From Acetofilamentum sp. (GTDB lineage Bacteria; Bacteroidota; Bacteroidia; Bacteroidales; DTU049): a stretch of DNA of 8,590 nt. The DNA is taken from assembly GCA_020720525.1 (NCBI GenBank), contig DYON01000065.1:1-8590 (forward strand), given 5' to 3'. The notes below the pieces were generated by a model. It did not search any database and was not told the origin of the DNA. It saw only the letters and a program-made list of their open reading frames with translations. The first letter of the stretch is position 1; each line of letters begins with the position of its first letter. Below, piece after piece: positions 1 through 5,222 of the stretch. The translations under genes and the position numbers were made by a program.

Positions 1-61
1 AATTAGCATTGGCTGATTTTTCAGCAACATTTTCGTTTTCGAATTTGACCAATTCATACAA
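1..61 (-). CDS. possible 5' end of a divergent gene, partial, unrecognised
   Basis: On the minus strand a frame is open from inside the hydrolase gene to the left edge of the window. From a TTG at 61-59 it reads LYELVKFENENVAEKSANAN-like sequence after the initiator, rich in GAA, AAA and AAT codons and protein-like in composition. The same frame has an ATG at 148-146, but starting there would overlap the hydrolase start on the opposite strand, which is less likely. A weak -7-like element (TATTTCTG, minus strand, 107-100) lies upstream. Only about 20 codons are visible, so neither the family nor the reality of the gene can be established; it may be chance. The plus-strand alternative, a frame ending in TAA at 78-80, looks low in complexity. 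Confidence 0.2.
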   Translation of the reverse strand, partial: MYELVKFENENVAEKSANAN

Positions 62-66
62 TTTGA

Positions 67-98
67 TTTGTATTGAATAATCTATTTTTTTATATTTG
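67..98 (+). promoter_or_regulatory. candidate Bacteroidota promoter for the hydrolase gene
   Basis: TATATTTG at 91-98 matches the Bacteroidota -7 consensus TAnnTTTG. A TTTG at 67-70 sits 20 nt upstream, the expected place for the -33 TTG element. Transcription would start near 104-106, giving a leader of roughly 10 nt before the ATG at 115. No Shine-Dalgarno-like purine run is evident, which is normal for this phylum. Pattern match only. Confidence 0.45.
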
Positions 99-114
99 CC
101 AGAAATAGTTTGGT

Positions 115-1761
115 ATGAAGCATGTTTCGATTTTGCTATTTTTGGCATCAATCATTTCATTGTTGTTGGAATCTTGTTCGTCGGGGTCTAAAAGCGATTT
201 TTCTAAAATATCGAAAGATGGTTGGTATGCTGGCGAAACTGAAAAGGGATCGATGCTCTATCTTCGATTTACCCAAACTTCGGATGATGCTGGCAATGGA
301 ATTTGCTTTATTGAAAATGGAAAAGCAATTGTTAGCTCGGGCACATTCGTTGCCGACAAAAACGGCTTGGAATTTACGATTCAAAATCAAACAACAAACC
401 TTGGTGGCAGTTGGCAGATCGATTCGCTTCGAGCAGAAATTAAAACAGATCGAGAAAATAAATTGATTTTGTTCAATTTCGAGCCTCAATATATTATTCC
501 GAAAACACAAAACCGATACAACGAGTCCGTTTTCGATTCGGCAAGTCGAACCGAAGTGAAATACAGCAAAGCATCGGGGTTCTATTCGACCAAGCCAGTA
601 AAAGACATGAATGCCGAGTCGTATCCAACAATCATTAGCGAAGTAATCAACGGTATTGCCAACAATCTTTTTGCTGAGGATCTCGATTTGAAAATGGATA
701 TTTACCAACCGCGCAACGATACTTTACAAAAGCGACCTCTGCTGGTTTTGATTCACGGAGGTGCATTCATTGTTGGCGACAAGCGCGACGATTTTCAGGT
801 GAAACTTGCCAACAGATATGCAAAAATGGGTTATGTGGTTGCGAGTATCAATTATAGGATGGGATATATCTTTTTGCCTAATGCTTATAGCAATTTGGAG
901 CGCTGTATTTACAAAGCAGTTCAAGATTCGCGTTCGGCTATTAGGTGGTTGAAAAAGAACAGTAAAAAGTATCGCATCGACCCGAATTACATTTTTGTTG
1001 CTGGCAACAGTGCTGGAGGTTTTATTGCACTTAAAACTGCATTTATGAACAACAGCGAAGCATATCCAAGCACCGAAGGTAACTTGTTCATGTTGCAAGA
1101 CGATTTGGGTTGTCTCGATTGTTCGGGCGAATACCGCAACGAAAAGTTCAAAATTCGAGGAATCGTCAATATGTGGGGAGCACTTACCCACATCGATATG
1201 CTCGACAAAGACGAAAAAACTCCTTTGTTGCTAATTCATGGCGATAGCGACCGCATTGTACCTTACGATTACAATTATCCTTTTCGCAATATTGACGAGA
1301 ATTTTACAGCCTTTTTTATGAACAAGGTATATGGTTCGAAAAAAATTCACGAACGAGCACAATCGTTTGGCTTTACCAGCAAACTCATTACCATAAGCAA
1401 TGGCGCGCACGAGCCACAAGTGGACGACGAAAACAAATACACTCCTCAGTTCGGCATAATCACACATTCCATCGATAGCTTTTTGGTCAATTTGCTTGGG
1501 CGCGACAGCATAGCAATTGAAGGAAAAACATCAATAAGCACCAATTCTCAAACAACATTGTATTCAATCAAGAATTATAAAAAAGGAAGCATGGTTTATT
1601 GGAAAATTGAAGGTGGATGCATCATCGAAAATAGGATTGATAAAGGATTTGTAAGAGTGGTTTGGTTCAAAAATGCTAACAAACACAGCATTAAAGCAGT
1701 TGAGATTACTCAAAATGGAAAGAATGCCTATTCGCCTCTTGTTGAAATTTTGCTGAAATAA
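115..1761 (+). CDS. secreted lipoprotein, alpha/beta-hydrolase (esterase/lipase-like) with PKD-like C-terminal domain
   Basis: Predicted serine hydrolase exported as a lipoprotein. Seen: a type II signal peptide with hydrophobic core (residues 4-18) and lipobox LESC, giving lipidated Cys21. A beta-rich N-terminal region (about 35-130) matches no family I can name. An alpha/beta-hydrolase domain follows (about 165-465) with oxyanion-hole motif HGGA (214-217), nucleophile elbow GNSAG (Ser299), acid in GDSDRIVP (Asp379) and His432 in NGAHEP, so the catalytic triad looks complete. The closest general group is the carboxylesterase/BD-FAE/DLH-like hydrolases; the substrate is unknown. A CxxC (Cys333, Cys336) lies after the nucleophile, in a region that could form a lid. 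The last 80 or so residues, with YWKIEGG, resemble the PKD-like domains found at the C-termini of exported Bacteroidota proteins. The start is fixed by the signal peptide. The next gene follows after 56 nt on the same strand but has its own promoter-like site. Family and export are firm; substrate is not. Confidence 0.9.
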   Translation: MKHVSILLFLASIISLLLESCSSGSKSDFSKISKDGWYAGETEKGSMLYLRFTQTSDDAGNGICFIENGKAIVSSGTFVADKNGLEFTIQNQTTNLGGSWQIDSLRAEIKTDRENKLILFNFEPQYIIPKTQNRYNESVFDSASRTEVKYSKASGFYSTKPVKDMNAESYPTIISEVINGIANNLFAEDLDLKMDIYQPRNDTLQKRPLLVLIHGGAFIVGDKRDDFQVKLANRYAKMGYVVASINYRMGYIFLPNAYSNLERCIYKAVQDSRSAIRWLKKNSKKYRIDPNYIFVAGNSAGGFIALKTAFMNNSEAYPSTEGNLFMLQDDLGCLDCSGEYRNEKFKIRGIVNMWGALTHIDMLDKDEKTPLLLIHGDSDRIVPYDYNYPFRNIDENFTAFFMNKVYGSKKIHERAQSFGFTSKLITISNGAHEPQVDDENKYTPQFGIITHSIDSFLVNLLGRDSIAIEGKTSISTNSQTTLYSIKNYKKGSMVYWKIEGGCIIENRIDKGFVRVVWFKNANKHSIKAVEITQNGKNAYSPLVEILLK

Positions 1762-1794
1762 TAAAAAAAAGAATCTGTGAATTAAAAAAAAGTG

Positions 1795-1802
1795 TAAATT
1801 TG
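1795..1802 (+). promoter_or_regulatory. candidate -7 promoter element for the TPR gene
   Basis: TAAATTTG matches TAnnTTTG and lies 15 nt before the ATG at 1818, the same arrangement as for the gene upstream. No convincing -33 TTG is present; the best is CTG at 1775-1777 with a 17-nt spacer. The 56-nt gap is A-rich and shows no hairpin, so no terminator for the hydrolase gene is visible and read-through is possible. Confidence 0.35.
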
Positions 1803-1817
1803 TTTAGACATTAACAC

Positions 1818-3131
1818 ATGAAATCTTTTAGCACCCTATTGTTGTTTTTCTTTGTTTTTGGAGCATTTGCACAATTATCTACTCCCACAGCCGATTCGCT
1901 CAATCGAAGAGCCATTGAAATACGGACATACGACCCCAAAAACAGTTTGAAATTAGCCACAATGGCTTTTCATAAATCGGAAGCAATTCGCGATACCTCA
2001 ACTATGGCATTCAGCTTAAAAAACATGGGTGTTGCAATGTATTTTGGTAGTCAATTCGATAGTGCTGCAATCGTTCTCAAACAAAGCTACACGCTCTATT
2101 GTCTGCTCAACGATTCCATTGGAATGTCGGCTTCGGCACTCAATTTGGGAAATTGCTACAAACAAACAGCCAGCATTGGTTTGTCCGAAAAATACTATCG
2201 AATCAGCCTTGGAATTGACCATGCACTTAAAGACACAGCTGGAATGGCTTTGGGACTAAATAATTTGGCTCAATTGTATCAGTTCAGAGGGCAATATGCC
2301 GAAGCCCTAGAAATTTATAAAACATCGGCGCAGTACAATTTGCAAAGTGGAAACGATTTTGGCGCTGGCCAAGCATGGATTAACACGGGAGTTGCTTATC
2401 AGGAGCAACACAATTACACCGAAAGCAGTAAGTTTTTTTTTAAAGCCTTAACGGTTTTCGAAGAATATGACGACCCAATGCATATTGCCATCGTAAAAAT
2501 GAATATTGGTGAAAATTTTCGATGCAACAAACAATTCGATCAGGCAGCGGTGCAACTAAAGTCGGCTATGGCATTATGCGAACAACACGAAAATCTCAAC
2601 GAGCTTGCCACCAGCTACTTGTACTACTCGTACTTGCTCGACGATATCGAAAAAAGCGACAGTGCAGAATACTACTTTTTCGAATCGATGGATATTTGTG
2701 TTGCCACCGACAACGATTTCTTAGCTTCGCATGCTTTGATGCAGCGTGGAAAAGTTTTATCGGAAGCTCATAAATACGAAGAAAGCAACGAGTATTTACT
2801 CAATGCCTACGATTTTGCACTAAATTTAGATTACAATACCAACATTTCAACCATTCTGAATTTATTGAGCGACAATTACGCAGCCTTAGGCGACTACAAC
2901 AATGCATGGAAATATCAAAAATTGGCATCCGAAAACTCGCTTAAGTTGATGGAAGGTGTTCGCAACGAAGAACCGGAAACGGTGAAAGATAATTCTGCCG
3001 CCAGCTCGAAAGACGATACATCTAATTCCAATATACTTATTACTGGTGTTTTGGGTGGAATTGCTCTGGTGCTGTTGTTTTTAACAATTGGAATGTATTT
3101 CAAAATGAACTCTTCCAAAAAGAAATCTTAA
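1818..3131 (+). CDS. periplasmic TPR protein with signal peptide and C-terminal membrane anchor
   Basis: Tetratricopeptide-repeat protein, predicted to sit in the inner membrane with its repeats in the periplasm. Seen: a Sec signal peptide with a Leu/Phe-rich core and likely cleavage after AFA (residue 18). About eight TPR-like helical pairs fill residues 30-380, recognisable from patterns such as NLGNCY, LNNLAQLY, INTGVAYQE, NIGENF and LLSDNYAALGDYNNAW. A short Glu/Ser/Asp-rich linker leads to one transmembrane helix (about 404-427) and a basic tail ending in KKKS. In Bacteroidota this layout is the typical sensor half of TPR-type histidine kinases or LuxR-like regulators, but here the protein stops directly after the membrane helix and no kinase or DNA-binding domain follows. 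It may be a scaffold or a partner of a separate output protein. Its TAA abuts the stop of the converging DUF58 gene. The fold is confident; the function is unknown. Confidence 0.88.
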   Translation: MKSFSTLLLFFFVFGAFAQLSTPTADSLNRRAIEIRTYDPKNSLKLATMAFHKSEAIRDTSTMAFSLKNMGVAMYFGSQFDSAAIVLKQSYTLYCLLNDSIGMSASALNLGNCYKQTASIGLSEKYYRISLGIDHALKDTAGMALGLNNLAQLYQFRGQYAEALEIYKTSAQYNLQSGNDFGAGQAWINTGVAYQEQHNYTESSKFFFKALTVFEEYDDPMHIAIVKMNIGENFRCNKQFDQAAVQLKSAMALCEQHENLNELATSYLYYSYLLDDIEKSDSAEYYFFESMDICVATDNDFLASHALMQRGKVLSEAHKYEESNEYLLNAYDFALNLDYNTNISTILNLLSDNYAALGDYNNAWKYQKLASENSLKLMEGVRNEEPETVKDNSAASSKDDTSNSNILITGVLGGIALVLLFLTIGMYFKMNSSKKKS

Positions 3132-4058
3132 TTACATTCTTCGTCGAGCGAAAAAAGGCAAAAGTACATTTTCAAGCCCTGCAGCAATGTCGGCTTCGAT
3201 ATACTCAACACCATATTGCGGACTTTTGGTTCTGATTTCGCTCATGAGCTTAGCAAAGTTTTTTCGATACATTTCGCGTACTTCGGCAGGTCTAATTTTG
3301 ACCACTCCTTTATTTTCGAGGTCGATAAATTTATGCGGAGCATTGTCGAAGTCGAATTGTTCCTCGAATTTTTTATCGAGGGTATGAAACAAAATCACTT
3401 CGTTTCCATTGTGTCGCAGATGTTGAAGAGCATCTATCAGCTCATCGGTATTGTGAGCCACGTCGAGCAAATCGCTAAAAATAACCACCATCGAACGGCG
3501 ATGAATGCGTTCGGCCACCTCGTGCAAAGCCTCAACCAAATTGGTTTGTGGAGCAGGTGTTTTTTTTACATTTTCGAGATGCGACTGCAATTGCGACATC
3601 AGAAATTGATGATGAATAAAAGTAGATTTGGCTGTTGTGTGCAAAGTCAATCCGTCGTTTACAACCGACAATCCCACAGCATCCCGCTGCGAGCGAAAAC
3701 TTGTCATAAATACAGCCGCCAGAAAGACCGAAAAATTGAATTTGGTTTGTTGCTCGGTAGCTTGTGTTTTGTCGTTGGGAAACAACATCGACTCAGAACC
3801 ATCAATTTTAAGTCGGCATCGAAGATTGGTTTCTTCTTCGAAACGTTTAATAAAAAGCTTATCGGTGCGGGCAAAGAGTTTCCAATCGATGAAACGTGTG
3901 CTTTCGCCTGTGTTGTAGAGACGGTGTTCGGAAAACTCTACCGAAAAACCATGAAAGGGGCTCTTGTGAAGCCCCGTAATAAAACCTTCAACCACTTGGC
4001 GTGCACGCAAACCAAGATAGCCAAATTGTTGAAGACGCTTATCGTTCCAATCGATCAA
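3132..4058 (-). CDS. DUF58 domain protein (vWA-like)
   Basis: DUF58 protein, about 308 residues, a normal length for the short soluble members of the family. Seen: the family hallmark GESTRFIDWKLFARTDKLFI at residues 51-70, followed by KRFEEETN, then DGSES at 86-90, a DxSxS metal-binding (MIDAS-like) motif as in von Willebrand A domains. FSDLLD further on fits the second conserved strand. No signal peptide or membrane helix is visible, so a cytoplasmic location is likely. DUF58 proteins often accompany MoxR-type AAA+ ATPases and Bat/vWA proteins, but no such genes lie in this window. The start is a TTG at 4058-4056 that overlaps the thioredoxin TGA (TTGA); an in-frame stop at 4082-4080 leaves little room upstream, and TTG places the conserved FGYLGLRARQVVEGF segment about 11 residues in, which is usual. 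Translation is probably coupled to thioredoxin. The biochemical role is unknown. Confidence 0.92.
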   Translation of the reverse strand: MIDWNDKRLQQFGYLGLRARQVVEGFITGLHKSPFHGFSVEFSEHRLYNTGESTRFIDWKLFARTDKLFIKRFEEETNLRCRLKIDGSESMLFPNDKTQATEQQTKFNFSVFLAAVFMTSFRSQRDAVGLSVVNDGLTLHTTAKSTFIHHQFLMSQLQSHLENVKKTPAPQTNLVEALHEVAERIHRRSMVVIFSDLLDVAHNTDELIDALQHLRHNGNEVILFHTLDKKFEEQFDFDNAPHKFIDLENKGVVKIRPAEVREMYRKNFAKLMSEIRTKSPQYGVEYIEADIAAGLENVLLPFFARRRM

Positions 4059-4372
4059 AGCAACTTGAGCAATTTTTCTTCAATAGCACGCTTGGGAACT
4101 GCGCCAACATGTCTCTCTACAACTTCGCCACCTTTAAAAAATAAAATGGTTGGAATGTTGCGAATTCCGTATTTGGTAGTAACTCCTGGATTTTCGTCCA
4201 CATTAAGTTTTCCAACCTTTACTTTTCCAGCATAATCGTTGCCCAGCTCTTCAATGCTTGCGCCAATCATTCGGCAAGGACCACACCATTCGGCCCAAAA
4301 GTCAACAATAACAGGAATGTCGCTCTGCAACACGTCTTTTTCAAATTCTACATCGGTGAAATGAATAGCCAT
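4055..4372 (-). CDS. trxA: thioredoxin
   Basis: Thioredoxin, 105 residues, the usual size for a cytoplasmic TrxA that reduces protein disulfides and is itself recharged by thioredoxin reductase. Seen: FWAEWCGPCRM with redox cysteines Cys30 and Cys33, the buried Asp24 in VDFW, the cis-proline Pro74 in RNIPT, and the C-terminal GGEVVERHVGAVPK segment. There is no signal peptide. One oddity: the proline that normally follows the active site in helix 2 (Pro40 of the E. coli protein, CKMIAP) is Ala38 here (CRMIGA). The gene is the first of a two-gene unit with the DUF58 gene, overlapping it by 4 nt. The 136-nt gap upstream and a -7-like element suggest independent transcription from the flavin reductase gene. 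Confidence 0.96.
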   Translation of the reverse strand: MAIHFTDVEFEKDVLQSDIPVIVDFWAEWCGPCRMIGASIEELGNDYAGKVKVGKLNVDENPGVTTKYGIRNIPTILFFKGGEVVERHVGAVPKRAIEEKLLKLL

Positions 4373-4403
4373 ATTTGTGTGTTTTTGTTAGAGTTTATAT
4401 GAA

Positions 4404-4411
4404 CAAAAGTA
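4404..4411 (-). promoter_or_regulatory. candidate -7 element for trxA-DUF58
   Basis: Read on the minus strand, TACTTTTG matches TAnnTTTG and lies 31 nt before the trxA ATG. The expected -33 position holds no clear TTG; instead a GTTTAAAC palindrome lies at 4428-4435. The 136-nt gap (4373-4508) shows no stem-loop plus T-run that would serve as a terminator for the flavin reductase gene. Confidence 0.35.
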
Positions 4412-4508
4412 ATAAAATCATTTATTTGTTTAAACCCTTTTTAAAAATAAAAATGATATTCATCAGCAATCGCACATCTCAATTCAATTGACCAGCAAAA
4501 TCAAAAGA

Positions 4509-5078
4509 TTACTTCTTCTTCACCGAATATCCAAAATGTCCAAACAGTTCGCCATGTTCGAAATAGCCACCGTGGTTGTAGCTGATTAGTCCAGCTTGTT
4601 CAATTTCGAATTTGGCAGTGCGCTTGTTGAAAAATCGTTCGTCGGCAATGGTATTTTGCACTTCGGCAATAAACATGTGGTGCGAGCCCAATTCTTGAAT
4701 TTGCGTCACTTTGCATTCCATCGACAATGGACTTTCGGCTATATATGGACAAGCAACGGCAACTCCATCAATTGGAGTGAGATGCATGGTCTTAAATTTA
4801 TCGATATCTCGACCACTTCGAACACCACAAAAATCGGCAGCGAAAGCCAAGTCTTTATCAACCAAATTGATGGTGAATTGCATCGACGATTTGATTAAAT
4901 CGTACGAATAGCGCTCGGGACGAACCGAAATGTAAACCATAGGTGGCGTGGTGCACAATGTGCCGGTCCATGCAATGGTAATGAGATTGTGTTTTTCTTT
5001 ATTGCCACACGAAACAATTACTACTGGCAGCGGATAAAGCATGTTGCCTGGTTTCCAGATGAGTTTGGAATTGATCAT
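4509..5078 (-). CDS. flavin reductase family protein (FMN-binding split barrel)
   Basis: Flavin-reductase-like protein of 189 residues, within the usual range of the FMN-binding DIM6/NTAB and flavoredoxin-like group (Pfam Flavin_Reduct). Such proteins bind FMN and pass electrons from NAD(P)H or another donor to flavin or to a partner oxygenase. Seen: an N-terminal PLPVVIVSCG strand, then the ITIAWTGTLCTTPPMVYISV core where the flavin phosphate usually binds, the RYSYDLIKSSMQFTINLV segment, and SGRDIDKF, which resembles the conserved SG+D-DKF stretch of flavoredoxin-like members. A strand HHMFIAEV follows; the C-terminus is His/Gly-rich (NHGGYFEHGELFGHFGY). No signal peptide. No oxygenase partner lies nearby, so the electron acceptor cannot be named. 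Proximity to thioredoxin suggests a redox theme but is only inference. Confidence 0.9.
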   Translation of the reverse strand: MINSKLIWKPGNMLYPLPVVIVSCGNKEKHNLITIAWTGTLCTTPPMVYISVRPERYSYDLIKSSMQFTINLVDKDLAFAADFCGVRSGRDIDKFKTMHLTPIDGVAVACPYIAESPLSMECKVTQIQELGSHHMFIAEVQNTIADERFFNKRTAKFEIEQAGLISYNHGGYFEHGELFGHFGYSVKKK

Positions 5079-5095
5079 TTGTTTTACTTGAATTG

Positions 5096-5103
5096 CAAAG
5101 ATA
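5096..5103 (-). promoter_or_regulatory. candidate -7 element for the flavin reductase gene
   Basis: TATCTTTG on the minus strand matches TAnnTTTG and lies 17 nt before the ATG at 5078. No clear -33 TTG is seen at the expected distance. The 144-nt gap between this gene and the stop of the SPOR protein (5079-5222) contains no obvious terminator hairpin and no gene I can support. Confidence 0.35.
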
Positions 5104-5222
5104 CTAATTTGAAAGAGGAAAGATGGTTTTGCTTATTAGTTGATTTCTGTTGTTGGCTAACTGTTTGCAGATATCATTCCGATGGCTATTGGAGCCGCAA
5201 CAGGTTTTGTAAGTTTGATTTT

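Noticed and set aside
3216..4235. Long plus-strand open frame of 339 codons opposite DUF58 and thioredoxin
   Set aside because: The minus strand carries two clear protein families here; the plus frame is Cys/Ser/Phe-rich and shows no domain.
4479..4491. TCAATT-C-AATTGA palindrome between flavin reductase and thioredoxin
   Set aside because: A one-base centre cannot form a hairpin, there is no T-run for termination, and such AT-rich symmetry is expected by chance.
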